Below are positions 50,036 through 59,123 of a stretch of DNA of 64,000 bases, in pieces. The stretch spans positions 62,001-126,000 of the forward strand of contig NZ_JAMYJR010000039.1 of assembly GCF_024137025.1 (NCBI RefSeq). Reading direction: 5' to 3'. The notes below the pieces were generated by a model. That model saw only the letters and a program-made list of their open reading frames with translations, was not told the origin of the DNA and made no database searches. Positions within the stretch are counted from its first letter, which is position 1; the number at the start of each line of letters is the position of its first letter. The DNA comes from Paractinoplanes aksuensis (GTDB lineage Bacteria > Actinomycetota > Actinomycetes > Mycobacteriales > Micromonosporaceae). The position numbers were made by a program, and so were the translations under genes.

Positions 50036-50416
50036 ATGGCACGTCTCGTCGGCGTCGATCTGCCCCGCGAAAAGCGGATGGAGATCGCGCTCACCTACGT
50101 CTACGGAATCGGTCGCACCCGTGCTGTCGAAGCACTGACCGCTACCGGGATTGACCTGAACAAGCGCGCCAAGGACCTCACGGACGAGGAGCTGGTCCAG
50201 CTCCGCGACTACATCGAGGGCAATTTCAAGGTTGAAGGTGACCTTCGCCGCGAGGTCGCCGCGGACATCCGCCGCAAGGTCGAGATCGGCTCTTACGCCG
50301 GCATCCGCCACCGCCGGGGTCTCCCCGTGCGGGGTCAGCGCACCCGGACCAACGCGCGTACGCGCAAGGGTCCGAAGCGCACGGTCGCTGGTAAGAAGAA
50401 GCCGGGTCGGAAGTAA
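50036..50416 (+). CDS. rpsM: 30S ribosomal protein S13
   Basis: A 126-residue head protein contacting the P-site tRNA. It contains LVGVDLPREKRMEIALTYVYGIGRTRA and RHRRGLPVRGQRTRTNARTRKGPKR. ATG 50036 is the start. rpsK follows after 17 bases. Confidence 0.98.
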   Translation: MARLVGVDLPREKRMEIALTYVYGIGRTRAVEALTATGIDLNKRAKDLTDEELVQLRDYIEGNFKVEGDLRREVAADIRRKVEIGSYAGIRHRRGLPVRGQRTRTNARTRKGPKRTVAGKKKPGRK

Positions 50417-50433
50417 TAGGAGCGCACTGACTT

Positions 50434-50841
50434 ATGCCACCGAAGGCACGCGCAGGGGCCGCAGTCAAGAAGGTCCGGCGCAAGGAACGCAAGAACGTCG
50501 CCCACGGGCAGGCGCACATCAAGAGCACCTTCAACAACACCATCGTGTCGATCACCGACCCGACCGGTGCTGTCATCTCCTGGGCCTCGTCCGGCCAGGT
50601 GGGCTTCAAGGGCTCCCGCAAGTCGACCCCGTTCGCCGCGCAGCTGGCCGCCGAGGCCGCCGCTCGCCGGGCGATGGAGCACGGCATGCGCAAGGTCGAC
50701 GTGTTCGTCAAGGGTCCCGGCTCCGGCCGCGAGACCGCGATCCGCTCGCTGCAGGCCGCCGGCCTCGAGGTCGGGCAGATCAGTGACGTCACGCCGCAGC
50801 CGCACAACGGATGCCGTCCGCCGAAGCGCCGCCGGGTCTAA
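50434..50841 (+). CDS. rpsK: 30S ribosomal protein S11
   Basis: A 135-residue platform protein. It has GQAHIKSTFNNTIVSITDPTGAVISWASSG and ends QPHNGCRPPKRRRV. ATG 50434 is the start. Confidence 0.98.
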   Translation: MPPKARAGAAVKKVRRKERKNVAHGQAHIKSTFNNTIVSITDPTGAVISWASSGQVGFKGSRKSTPFAAQLAAEAAARRAMEHGMRKVDVFVKGPGSGRETAIRSLQAAGLEVGQISDVTPQPHNGCRPPKRRRV

Positions 50842-50856
50842 GGGAGAGACAGAAGC

Positions 50857-51483
50857 ATGGCTCGTTACACAGGGGCGGACTGCAAGCGCTGCCGCCGCGA
50901 AAAGATGAAGCTGTTCCTCAAGGGCAGCAAGTGCGACGGGCCCAAGTGCCCGTTCGAGTCGCGTCCCTTCCCGCCCGGCCAGCACGGCCGCGGTCGGACC
51001 AAGGAGACCGAGTACCTGCTCCAGCACCGCGAGAAGCAGAAGGCCCGCCGCGTCTACGGCGTGCTCGAGAAGCAGTTCCGCGGTTACTACGAGGAGGCTG
51101 TCACCAAGCCCGGCAAGACCGGTGAGGTGCTGCTGCAGATCCTCGAGTCGCGTCTCGACAACGTCGTCTACCGGAGCGGCCTCGCGCAGTCCCGGGACAT
51201 GGCCCGCCAGTTGGTCAAGCACGGCCACTTCCTGGTCAACGGCGTCAAGGTCGACATCCCGTCGTACCGCGTCAAGGAGCACGACATCGTGACCACGCGG
51301 GAGAAGTCGAAGGAGATGACCCCCTTCGTCGTCGCCCAGGCCCAGGCCGGTCAGCGGCCCGTGCCGGCGTGGCTCGAGCCCATCCCGAGCGAGATGAAGG
51401 TTCTCGTTCACTCGCTCCCGGCCCGGGCTGTCATCGACACCCAGGTCCAGGAGCAGCTGATCGTCGAGCTCTACTCCAAGTAG
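50857..51483 (+). CDS. rpsD: 30S ribosomal protein S4, zinc form
   Basis: A 208-residue primary 16S binder. The N-terminus carries the zinc-type cysteines C9, C12, C26 and C31 (DCKRCRRE, SKCDGPKCPF). The S4 RNA-binding domain is SRLDNVVYRSGLAQSRDMARQLVKHGHFLVNG. Zinc-form S4 often coexists with a zinc-free paralog; none is seen here. Confidence 0.97.
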   Translation: MARYTGADCKRCRREKMKLFLKGSKCDGPKCPFESRPFPPGQHGRGRTKETEYLLQHREKQKARRVYGVLEKQFRGYYEEAVTKPGKTGEVLLQILESRLDNVVYRSGLAQSRDMARQLVKHGHFLVNGVKVDIPSYRVKEHDIVTTREKSKEMTPFVVAQAQAGQRPVPAWLEPIPSEMKVLVHSLPARAVIDTQVQEQLIVELYSK

Positions 51484-51576
51484 CGCTCCGGCCGGGGGCG
51501 CCGATCGTGGCGCCCCCGGTGCATCAATTGGACGGCCATCAAATAGCGGATGGCCTGACAGAAAGAAGAAAACAGC

Positions 51577-52599
51577 GTGCTCATCAGCCAGCGGCCGACC
51601 CTCTCCGAAGAGTCGATCAGCGAGACCCGCTCCCGGTTCACCATCGAGCCGCTCGAGCCGGGCTTCGGCTACACCCTCGGCAACTCGCTCCGGCGGACCC
51701 TGCTGTCATCCATCCCGGGCGCGGCGGTCACGAGCATCAAGATCGACGGCGTTCTGCACGAGTTCACCACCATCCCCGGTGTCAAGGAGGATGTGGTCGA
51801 GCTGGTCATGAACGTCAAGGAGCTCACCGTCAGCTCCGAGCACGACGAGCCGGTCAGCATGTACCTGCGCAAGCAGGGCCCGGGCGACGTCACCGCCGGT
51901 GACATCCAGCCCCCGGCCGGCGTGTCCGTGCACAACCCCGACCTCAAGCTGGCCACGCTCAACAGCAAGGGCCGGCTCGACATGGAGCTCACCGTCGAGC
52001 GGGGCCGTGGCTACGTCACGGCGGCGCAGAACAAGAGCGCCGGCGCCGAGATCGGCCGCATCCCGGTCGACTCGATCTACTCGCCGGTCATGAAGGTGAC
52101 CTACCGCGTCGAGGCGACCCGTGTCGAGCAGCGCACCGACTTCGACCGCCTGATCATCGACGTCGAGTCCAAGGCTTCCATCTCGCCGCGCACCGCGCTG
52201 GCCTCGGCCGGTTCCACGCTGGTCGAGCTGTTCGGCCTCTGCCGCGAGCTGGACGAGACCGCCGAGGGCATCGACATCGGCCCGTCGCCGCAGGACGCGC
52301 AGCTCGCGGCCGACCTGGCGCTGCCGATCGAGGAGCTGGACCTGACCGTCCGGTCGTACAACTGTCTCAAGCGTGAGGGCATCAACAGCGTTGGTGAACT
52401 CATCGGGCGGACGGAGGCCGACCTTCTGGATATAAGGAATTTCGGTCAGAAGAGCATCGACGAGGTCAAGATGAAGCTCGCCGGAATGGGCCTGGGCCTC
52501 AAGGACAGCGCGCCGTCCTTCGACCCCGCGCACGTCGTGGATTCGTTCGGCGACGTGGACTACGACACCGACGACTACCGCGAGACCGAGCAGCTCTAA
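51577..52599 (+). CDS. rpoA: DNA-directed RNA polymerase subunit alpha
   Basis: A 340-residue alpha subunit. The N-terminal assembly domain has RFTIEPLEPGFGYTLGNSLRRTLLSSIPGAAV, and the C-terminal domain (about residues 250-315) has LDLTVRSYNCLKREGINSVGELIGRTEADLLDIRNFGQKSIDEVK, which contacts UP elements and activators. A 25-residue acidic tail follows. GTG 51577 is the start. Confidence 0.98.
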   Translation: MLISQRPTLSEESISETRSRFTIEPLEPGFGYTLGNSLRRTLLSSIPGAAVTSIKIDGVLHEFTTIPGVKEDVVELVMNVKELTVSSEHDEPVSMYLRKQGPGDVTAGDIQPPAGVSVHNPDLKLATLNSKGRLDMELTVERGRGYVTAAQNKSAGAEIGRIPVDSIYSPVMKVTYRVEATRVEQRTDFDRLIIDVESKASISPRTALASAGSTLVELFGLCRELDETAEGIDIGPSPQDAQLAADLALPIEELDLTVRSYNCLKREGINSVGELIGRTEADLLDIRNFGQKSIDEVKMKLAGMGLGLKDSAPSFDPAHVVDSFGDVDYDTDDYRETEQL

Positions 52600-52637
52600 A
52601 GAGCCCCCCGGTACGCCATTAACAAGGAGCATTTGAA

Positions 52638-53237
52638 ATGCCCACGCCCACCAAGGGAGCCCGCCTCGGCGGCAGCCCGGCGCACGAGAAGCTCATCCTG
52701 GCCAACCTGGCCACCGAGCTCTTCCGGCACGGGAAGATCAAGACCACCGAGGCCAAGGCGCGCCGGCTGCGCCCCCTGGCTGAGCAGCTCATCACCAAGG
52801 CCAAGCGCGGCGACCTGCACAACCGTCGCCGGGTGCTGGCCACGGTGAAGGACAAGGACGTCGTGTACGCCCTGTTCGAGCAGATCGCTCCGCGTTACGG
52901 CAACCGGCCGGGTGGCTACACCCGCATCACCAAGACCGGCCCGCGCAAGGGGGATGCTGCTCCTATGGCGGTTATTGAGCTGGTCGAAGAGTTGCAGGTT
53001 GCAGCCACGACGGCTCCGGCTAAGAAGGCCGCTCGTAAGGCCACCGCGCAGCAGGACAAGGTTGAGGCGCTGGCTCGCGAGGACGAGGCTCCGGCTTCGA
53101 CTTCGACCTCCACCGCGGTGGGCACCGAGGCCACCACGGACCAGGACGCCGAACCGCCGGTGAACGCTTCCGGCGACAAGGGTGCCGAGGGCCCCGGCGA
53201 CAAGGCCGAGGGCGAAGACACGGACGCCAAGTCCTGA
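52638..53237 (+). CDS. rplQ: 50S ribosomal protein L17
   Basis: A 199-residue protein. The L17 core (about residues 1-118) has MPTPTKGARLGGSPAHEKLILANLATELF and YTRITKTGPRKGDAAPMAVIEL. The C-terminal 80 residues are a low-complexity Ala/Thr/Glu/Asp tail with no known domain, longer than in most bacteria. A terminator follows. Confidence 0.97.
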   Translation: MPTPTKGARLGGSPAHEKLILANLATELFRHGKIKTTEAKARRLRPLAEQLITKAKRGDLHNRRRVLATVKDKDVVYALFEQIAPRYGNRPGGYTRITKTGPRKGDAAPMAVIELVEELQVAATTAPAKKAARKATAQQDKVEALAREDEAPASTSTSTAVGTEATTDQDAEPPVNASGDKGAEGPGDKAEGEDTDAKS

Positions 53238-53251
53238 GTTTTCTCTGAATC

Positions 53252-53286
53252 GAGCCCGGCACCGGTTGGTGTCGGGCTCTTTTCTT
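53252..53286 (+). terminator. Intrinsic terminator after rplQ
   Basis: Bases 53252-53263 pair with 53268-53279 (12 pairs, one G-T), loop GGTT, followed by TTTTCTT. It ends the alpha operon. Confidence 0.92.
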
Positions 53287-53370
53287 GTACGAGCCATGGG
53301 GAGAAACCCGCATGGGCCGGGTTCCCCCGGCTTGGTGGGTGGTTCGGGCCGAGAAGGGGCGCGGCGGCTT

Positions 53371-54183
53371 ATGAGATCCATCCGCTTACGACTGGACGTC
53401 TCCTATGACGGCGCTGATTTTTCGGGGTGGGCGATTCAACCCGAGCGGCGGACCGTCGCCGGCGTGCTGGTCGAGGCGCTGGGCCGGCTGGTCGGGGTGG
53501 ACACTGCCCTCGGGTTGACGGTCGCCGGTCGTACGGACGCGGGGGTTCATGCCTCGGGGCAGGTGTGCCATGTGGACCTGCCGGAGTCCCAGTGGGAGCA
53601 GCTGGAAGGGTCGTTGTTGCGCCGGTTGGCCGCGCTGATGCCGCCCGATGCCCGGGTCAAGGCGATCACACCGGTGCCGCAGACGTTCGACGCCCGGTTC
53701 TCAGCGACGTTCCGGCGGTACGAGTACCGGGTGGCCGACACGGTGTGGGGGCCCGAGCCGTTGCGGCGCAGCGACACGATCCAGTGGGTGCGGCCGCTCG
53801 ATGTGGACCGGCTCAACGGGGGGTCGTTCGGGCTGACCGGTGAGCACGACTACGCCGCCTACTGCAAGCGCAAGGAGCACGCGACGACCATCCGGGCCAT
53901 CACGCGGTTCGACTGGCGGCGCGACCCGGACGGCGTCGTCGTGGCCACCGTGCAGGCCGACGCGTTCTGCCAGTCGATGGTGCGCAGCCTGGTCGGGGCG
54001 GTGCTGACCGTGGGGGACGGGCGGCGCGACCCGGGCTGGCCGTCGACCCTGCTGGCCCTGTCCGAGCGGTCGAGCGCGGTCACGGTGGCGCCCGCGCACG
54101 GACTCACGCTGATCGCGGTCGGCTACCCGGACGAGAGCGACTATGCCGCACGGGCCGAAGCGACCCGCCGCCTGCGGGCTTAA
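53371..54183 (+). CDS. truA: tRNA pseudouridine(38-40) synthase TruA
   Basis: A 270-residue enzyme modifying the anticodon stem of many tRNAs. The catalytic Asp lies in VAGRTDAGVHASGQVCHVD (about residues 47-65). Other family segments are RFSATFRRYEYRV and FCQSMVRSLVGAVLTVGDG. ATG 53371 is chosen by homology; the frame is open upstream. Its stop overlaps that of the convergent next gene by four bases (TTAA). Confidence 0.96.
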   Translation: MRSIRLRLDVSYDGADFSGWAIQPERRTVAGVLVEALGRLVGVDTALGLTVAGRTDAGVHASGQVCHVDLPESQWEQLEGSLLRRLAALMPPDARVKAITPVPQTFDARFSATFRRYEYRVADTVWGPEPLRRSDTIQWVRPLDVDRLNGGSFGLTGEHDYAAYCKRKEHATTIRAITRFDWRRDPDGVVVATVQADAFCQSMVRSLVGAVLTVGDGRRDPGWPSTLLALSERSSAVTVAPAHGLTLIAVGYPDESDYAARAEATRRLRA

Positions 54184-55007
54184 CCCGCGGCGAGCATGCC
54201 GGGCGGCCGTGGGGGAGCCGCCCGGCCGCCCAGCACCGACTCGCCGAGGTGGGTGTCGACGAGTTCGGCCGTGATCCGGGCCGCGTACGGGTCGTCGGCG
54301 GGCACCACGTGCCCGTCGGGCCGCGTGATCACGCAGTAGAGCAGGAAGTTGCCGCGGGTGCGCCAGCCGACCTGGGCCGCCGACGCGTCGCCGGGCCCGG
54401 CCGGGAAGGAGCTGAACCCGCCCTCCCCGCCTTCGACCAGCCCCCGCACCAGATCGTCGACCTCGGCCGCGCCGGCCGCGTCGGCCAGGGTGAACACCCC
54501 GGCGGTGACCTGGTAGCCGCCGTACGGCGCGGTCAGCCCGGCCCGGACCACCTGGCTGCACCCGCGCCCCACGAGCACCGGCCCCAGCCGGCCGGTGGTG
54601 GCCGTGCCGCAGTCGGCGTCGAGGTGGCGCAGCTCGATCCGGTAGGCCCCCGTGGCGCCCGCCGGTCGAACCTCGTCACCCGCGAAGACCTGGCCCAGAT
54701 CGGGTTCGGCCGGGGCCAGGGTGGTCACCGACTGCCGCTGATGCCGGTCGGAGGCCAGCACCAGGAAGCCGATGGTCAGCGCGAGCCCGAGCAGGATCAC
54801 CCCGGCGATGCCCTGGGTGAGCCAGAGGATGGCGCGCTGCGGCTCGACGGCCGCCCGGCGCCGGGCCGGTGACCGCCGGGCCCGCGGCGGGGGTGGCGCC
54901 GGCGGCGGCCGGTGCTGACCACCCGATCCGATGCCGCGGACCAGGAGCACCAGGCCGCCGTCGGCGGTCGCGCGGTGGGCTGGACGAGGAGGGGTGCCGT
55001 ACCGCAT
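54180..55007 (-). CDS. Single-pass membrane protein of unknown function
   Basis: A 275-residue protein with a Pro/Arg-rich cytoplasmic N-terminus (about residues 1-75), one membrane helix (about 80-105) and an external part of about 170 residues with three cysteines (in DADCGTA, GRGCSQV and LLYCVI). It resembles uncharacterised Micromonosporaceae proteins placed beside truA, but no domain name is recognised. ATG 55007 has no clear ribosome site. Confidence 0.65.
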   Translation of the reverse strand: MRYGTPPRPAHRATADGGLVLLVRGIGSGGQHRPPPAPPPPRARRSPARRRAAVEPQRAILWLTQGIAGVILLGLALTIGFLVLASDRHQRQSVTTLAPAEPDLGQVFAGDEVRPAGATGAYRIELRHLDADCGTATTGRLGPVLVGRGCSQVVRAGLTAPYGGYQVTAGVFTLADAAGAAEVDDLVRGLVEGGEGGFSSFPAGPGDASAAQVGWRTRGNFLLYCVITRPDGHVVPADDPYAARITAELVDTHLGESVLGGRAAPPRPPGMLAAG

Positions 55008-55103
55008 GGCGAAGAGGCTAGGAGCGCACCGTGATCTATGGACGCACAGAATGTGCGGCACCCCGATTGCTGTTCGCGCGTTGCCCGGCGGCAGACTGGT
55101 GCG

Positions 55104-55718
55104 GTGACCGCCGACCATTACTTCAGCGCCGAGCCCGCCGCGCCCGAGGTGCGCAGTGAGATCGTGTTCAACGTCGCGGGCCGCGACTACCGGCTGACCG
55201 TCGCGTCCGGCGTGTTCAGCGCGGGCCGGCTCGACCCCGGCACGGCCGTGCTGCTGCGCAAGGGCGACCTGCCCGGGGCCGGCGCCGCCGGCACGTTCCT
55301 CGATCTCGGCTGCGGCTACGGGCCGATCGCCTGCGTGCTGGCCGCCGAGGCGCCGGGGGCGGTGGTGCACGCGGTCGACGTGAACGCCCGCGCCCGCGAG
55401 CTGACCAGCCTGAACGCCCAGGCGCTGGAGCTGGGCGACCGGGTCCGGGTGTACGCGCCCGACGACGTGCCGGGCGGGACGACGTACGACCAGATCTGGA
55501 GCAACCCGCCCACCCACGTCGGCAAGGCCGAGCTGCACGCGCTGATGGAGCGCTGGTTGCCGCGGCTCGCGCCCGACGGGGTGGCCTGGCTGGTGATCAA
55601 CCGGAACCTAGGTGGTGACTCGCTTCACGCGTGGCTGGTCGGCCTGGGCTGGTCGGTGGAGCGAATGGCCAGCCAGCGGGGCTTCCGCGTGTTGAAAGTG
55701 ACGCGAAAAACCGACTGA
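55104..55718 (+). CDS. Class I SAM-dependent methyltransferase, RsmC/RlmG-like
   Basis: A 204-residue methyltransferase of the MTS family. The SAM motif is FLDLGCGYGPIACVLA (about residues 63-78), the acidic strand end is VHAVDVNARARE and the catalytic motif is SNPPTHVGK (about 134-142), the NPPxH type of enzymes methylating guanine N2 in rRNA. The start is GTG 55104. Substrate specificity remains inferred. The next gene, an ABC-F protein, is also ribosome-associated. Confidence 0.85.
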   Translation: MTADHYFSAEPAAPEVRSEIVFNVAGRDYRLTVASGVFSAGRLDPGTAVLLRKGDLPGAGAAGTFLDLGCGYGPIACVLAAEAPGAVVHAVDVNARARELTSLNAQALELGDRVRVYAPDDVPGGTTYDQIWSNPPTHVGKAELHALMERWLPRLAPDGVAWLVINRNLGGDSLHAWLVGLGWSVERMASQRGFRVLKVTRKTD

Positions 55719-55750
55719 CGTTCCCGGCCGTCGCAGGGATGATTGCGGCC

Positions 55751-57397
55751 ATGGGTTACGTGGATGTCTCCGGGGCCGGATTCGTGCTGCCCGACGGGCG
55801 CCGGCTCTTCGGCGACGTCGCGTTCCGGGTCGGCGAGGGGGCCAAGGTCGCGCTGGTCGGCCCGAACGGTGCGGGCAAGACGACGTTGCTGCGCATGGTG
55901 GCGGGCGACCTCGCGCTGCCCGAGGGCACGATCGCGCGGTCCGGCGGGCTCGGCGTGATGCGCCAGTTCATCGGCATGATCGGCGACGACCGTACGCTCG
56001 AGGACCTTGCTTTGTCGCTGGTCAAGGCCGATCTCGGGGCGGCCGGTGAGCGGCTGGCCAAGGCGGCGGCCGCGCTCGACGACACCGAGCGCACCCAACT
56101 GGCGTACGCCAATGCCCTGGCTTTCTGGGGTGAGGCCGGTGGCTACGAGATCGAGGTGCTCTTCGACACCGTCGCCGTCGCTATTCTCGGCAAGCCGTGG
56201 GACGAGGTGCGCCACCGTCCGGTGCGGACACTCTCGGGTGGCCAGCAGAAGCGGTTCGCGCTCGACCTGCTGCTGCGCGGCGACGACGAGGTGCTGCTGC
56301 TCGACGAGCCCGACAACTTCCTCGACGTGCCCGGCAAACGCTGGCTCGAGACCCGGCTGCGCGAATCGCCGAAGTCGGTGCTCTACGTCTCGCACGACCG
56401 GGAACTGCTGGCCCAGACGGCCGGCCGGGTGGTCACGGTCGAGGGCGGCAGCGCGTGGACGCATCCCGGCGGTTTCGCGTCGTGGCACGAGGCCCGGCTG
56501 CACCGCCACGACCGCATGGAAGAGAACAAGCGGCGCTGGGACGAGGAACACCAGAAGCTGAAAGACCTGGTGTTCACGCTCAAGCAGAAGGCCACCTTCA
56601 ACGACGGCCTGGCCTCGCGCTACCAGGCGGCCCAGACCCGGTTGCGCAAGTTCGAAGAGGCCGGCCCGCCGCCGGTCCCGCCCAAGGAACAGTCGCTGCG
56701 GATGAATCTGCGCGGTGGGCGTACGGCCAAGCGCGCGGTGATCTGCGAGCAGCTCGAGATGGAAAATCTGACGTTCCCGTTCGATCTGGAGATCTGGTAC
56801 GGCGACCGGGTGGCCGTGCTGGGCGCCAACGGCACCGGCAAGTCGCACTTCCTGCGGCTGTTGGCGGCCGGGGGCAGCGATCCCGAGGCCGAGAACAAGC
56901 CGGTCGACGGCGCGCCGCTGTCCCATGTGGCCCATCAGGGCGTGGCGCGGCTCGGCGCCCGGGTCCGGCCGGGTCACTTCTCGCAGACCCACGACCGGCC
57001 CGAGCTGCTCGAACGCACGCTGGTCGAGATCCTGTGGCGCGGCGACGACCACCGGTCGGGAATGGACCGGGCCGGGTCGATGAAGGCGCTCAACCGGTAC
57101 GAGCTGGCCGAGCAGGGTGACCAGCGGTTCGGCACGCTGTCGGGCGGTCAGCAGGCGCGTTTCCTGGTGTTGTTGCTCGAGCTGTCGGGGGCGACGGTGC
57201 TGCTGCTCGACGAGCCGACCGACAACCTCGACCTGGCCTCGGCCGAGGCGCTGGAGGAGGGCCTGAACAAGTTCGAGGGCACGGTGATCGCGGTCACTCA
57301 CGACCGCTGGTTCACCCGCTCGTTCGACCGCTTCGTGCTGTTCCAGGGCGACGGCGAGGTCGTGGAGACCCCCGAGCCAGTTTGGGACGTGCGCTAG
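55751..57397 (+). CDS. ABC-F family ATP-binding protein
   Basis: A 548-residue protein with two ABC ATPase domains and no membrane segments. The first has Walker A GPNGAGKTT (about residues 37-45), signature LSGGQQKRFALD and Walker B LLLDEPDNFLD. The second has GANGTGKSH (about 355-363), LSGGQQARFLVL and LLLDEPTDNLD. A charged linker (about 255-310) joins them. ABC-F proteins act on the ribosome, either as translation factors or as protection against ribosomal antibiotics. The subfamily cannot be fixed from sequence alone. Confidence 0.9.
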   Translation: MGYVDVSGAGFVLPDGRRLFGDVAFRVGEGAKVALVGPNGAGKTTLLRMVAGDLALPEGTIARSGGLGVMRQFIGMIGDDRTLEDLALSLVKADLGAAGERLAKAAAALDDTERTQLAYANALAFWGEAGGYEIEVLFDTVAVAILGKPWDEVRHRPVRTLSGGQQKRFALDLLLRGDDEVLLLDEPDNFLDVPGKRWLETRLRESPKSVLYVSHDRELLAQTAGRVVTVEGGSAWTHPGGFASWHEARLHRHDRMEENKRRWDEEHQKLKDLVFTLKQKATFNDGLASRYQAAQTRLRKFEEAGPPPVPPKEQSLRMNLRGGRTAKRAVICEQLEMENLTFPFDLEIWYGDRVAVLGANGTGKSHFLRLLAAGGSDPEAENKPVDGAPLSHVAHQGVARLGARVRPGHFSQTHDRPELLERTLVEILWRGDDHRSGMDRAGSMKALNRYELAEQGDQRFGTLSGGQQARFLVLLLELSGATVLLLDEPTDNLDLASAEALEEGLNKFEGTVIAVTHDRWFTRSFDRFVLFQGDGEVVETPEPVWDVR

Positions 57398-57439
57398 CCA
57401 TCACGACGAAGGACCGGTTATGGTCGCAAGGCAACACAA

Positions 57440-57529
57440 CCCCACGGGAGTCCGGTGCACCGGGCTGAGAGGGGGGCTGACGCGGCCCCCGACCGTCGAA
57501 CCTGATCCGGATCATGCCGGCGCAGGGAG
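57440..57529 (+). promoter_or_regulatory. TPP (THI element) riboswitch
   Basis: The core motifs are plain: CACGGGAGTCC at the start, GGGCTGAGAGG (about 57462-57472), and ACCTGATCCGGATCATGCCGGCGCAGGGA (57500-57528, quoted here only by its ends) at the 3' side. The last helix runs into the thiE ribosome site GGAGGAG, only about 10 bases before the TTG start, so thiamin pyrophosphate binding should block translation initiation. Confidence 0.95.
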
Positions 57530-57538
57530 GAGCGTCCG

Positions 57539-58126
57539 TTGTCTTTTCCACGTCTCCATATCGTCACCGACTCGCTCGACGTCGTCCGCGGCGTGCTCGG
57601 GCACGGGCCGGTGGCCGTGCAGGTCCGGGTCAAGACCAACGACCGCGAGGCGTACGCGCTGACCGTGGCCGCCCTCGAGCTGTGCCGCCCGGCCGGGGCG
57701 CTGTGCCTGGTCGACGACCGGGTCGGGGTCGCCCTCGCGGCCGGCGCCGACGGGGTCCACGTGGGTGCCGACGACCTGCCGGTGGCCGCGGCCCGGCGCG
57801 CGCTCGGGCCGCACGCGATCCTGGGCGCCACTTGCCGCAACCCCTTCTCCGCGCGCACAGCCGTCGCCGATGGCGCGACCTACCTCGGTGTCGGCCCGGC
57901 CTTCGCCACCAGCAGCAAGACCGGGTTGCCGGATCCGATCGGGCCCGACGGCGTCGCCGCAGTGACCCGGGCCGTACCGGGAACACCGGTCATCGCCATC
58001 GCCGGCATCACTCCCGCGCGGGTCGCGGAGCTGGACTGCTACGGCGTGGCCGCGATCTCGGCCGTGGCCACCGACCCGGCCGGCGCGACGGCGGCCTTCC
58101 TGAAGGAGCTAGCCGCTCATGAGTGA
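57539..58126 (+). CDS. thiE: Thiamine-phosphate synthase
   Basis: A 195-residue TIM-barrel enzyme joining HMP-pyrophosphate and thiazole phosphate. Key segments are VQVRVKTND (the QxRxK site, about residues 28-36), CLVDDRVGVALAAGADGVHVGADDLP (DDR in place of the more common NDR), and GVGPAFATSSKTG for phosphate binding. TTG 57539 sits directly after the riboswitch and its GGAGGAG site. It overlaps thiO by eight bases. Confidence 0.92.
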   Translation: MSFPRLHIVTDSLDVVRGVLGHGPVAVQVRVKTNDREAYALTVAALELCRPAGALCLVDDRVGVALAAGADGVHVGADDLPVAAARRALGPHAILGATCRNPFSARTAVADGATYLGVGPAFATSSKTGLPDPIGPDGVAAVTRAVPGTPVIAIAGITPARVAELDCYGVAAISAVATDPAGATAAFLKELAAHE

Positions 58127-59123
58127 CATCGTGGTGGTCGGGGGCGGCATCATCGGGCTGTCCATCGCCTGGCGGCTGGTCGAGCGGGGCGCCGACGTCA
58201 CGGTGCTCGACGGCGGGGACGACGGCGCCTGGCACGTCGCGGCCGGCATGCTCGCGCCCGGCGGCGAGTCCGAACACGAGGATCAGCGGCTGATCCGGCT
58301 GTTCGAGCGGTCGGCCGAGCTGTGGCCCGGGTTCGCGGCCGAGTTGGGCGTCGACGTCGGCTACGACGACACCGGCACCCTCGGCCTGGCCCTGACGGCC
58401 GACGACGTGGCCGAGCGGTCGCGCCTCTGGACCGCGCAGCAGTTGCCGTTGCTGCGCCCGTCCGAGCTGCGCGAGCTCGAACCGGCGCTTTCTCCCCGCG
58501 TACGGCTGGGAGCTCTGTCCCGGGCCGAGCGGCAGGTCGATCCGCGCAAGGTGGTCGCGGCCCTGCGGAACCGGCTCGGCTCGCGCATCGAGGCTTCGCG
58601 GGTCACGGGGTTGTCCGAAGTGGATGCCCGCACGGTGGTGGTGGCGGCCGGCTGTGGCACGGCCGCGCTCACCGGGCTGCCCGTCCGGCCGGTGAAAGGC
58701 CAGGTGCTGCGGCTGCGCGGCGAACCCGGCCTGCTGCGGCACGTGCTCGACGCGGCGGTCGACGGCCGCGACGTCTACCTCGTGCCGCGGGCCGACGGCG
58801 AGGTCGTGGTCGGCGCGACCCAGGAGGAACGCACCGACCGGCTGATCACCGCGGGCGGCGTGCACGACCTGCTGCGGGCGGCCCTGGACCTGGTGCCGGC
58901 GCTGGCCGAGCACGAACTGACCGAGACCACGGTCGGGCACCGGCCCGGCACCCCCGACAACGCGCCGCTGCTCGGCCGGCTCGACGAACGCGTGATCGTG
59001 GCGGCCGGGCACTTCCGCAACGGGGTGTTGCTGGCGCCGGTCACGGCCGAACTGATCGCCGGGCTGGTGCTCGACGGCGCGGCCGACCCGATGCTGGGCG
59101 ACTTCTCGCCGAGGAGGTTCTGA
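58119..59123 (+). CDS. thiO: Glycine oxidase ThiO
   Basis: A 334-residue FAD-dependent oxidase that makes the dehydroglycine needed for the thiazole ring. The FAD motif VVVGGGIIGLSIAWRL (about residues 4-19) and the C-terminal GHRPGTPDNAPLLG and HFRNGVLLAP segments are typical of the DAO/ThiO family. ATG 58119 overlaps thiE, and its stop overlaps thiS by one base. Confidence 0.94.
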   Translation: MSDIVVVGGGIIGLSIAWRLVERGADVTVLDGGDDGAWHVAAGMLAPGGESEHEDQRLIRLFERSAELWPGFAAELGVDVGYDDTGTLGLALTADDVAERSRLWTAQQLPLLRPSELRELEPALSPRVRLGALSRAERQVDPRKVVAALRNRLGSRIEASRVTGLSEVDARTVVVAAGCGTAALTGLPVRPVKGQVLRLRGEPGLLRHVLDAAVDGRDVYLVPRADGEVVVGATQEERTDRLITAGGVHDLLRAALDLVPALAEHELTETTVGHRPGTPDNAPLLGRLDERVIVAAGHFRNGVLLAPVTAELIAGLVLDGAADPMLGDFSPRRF

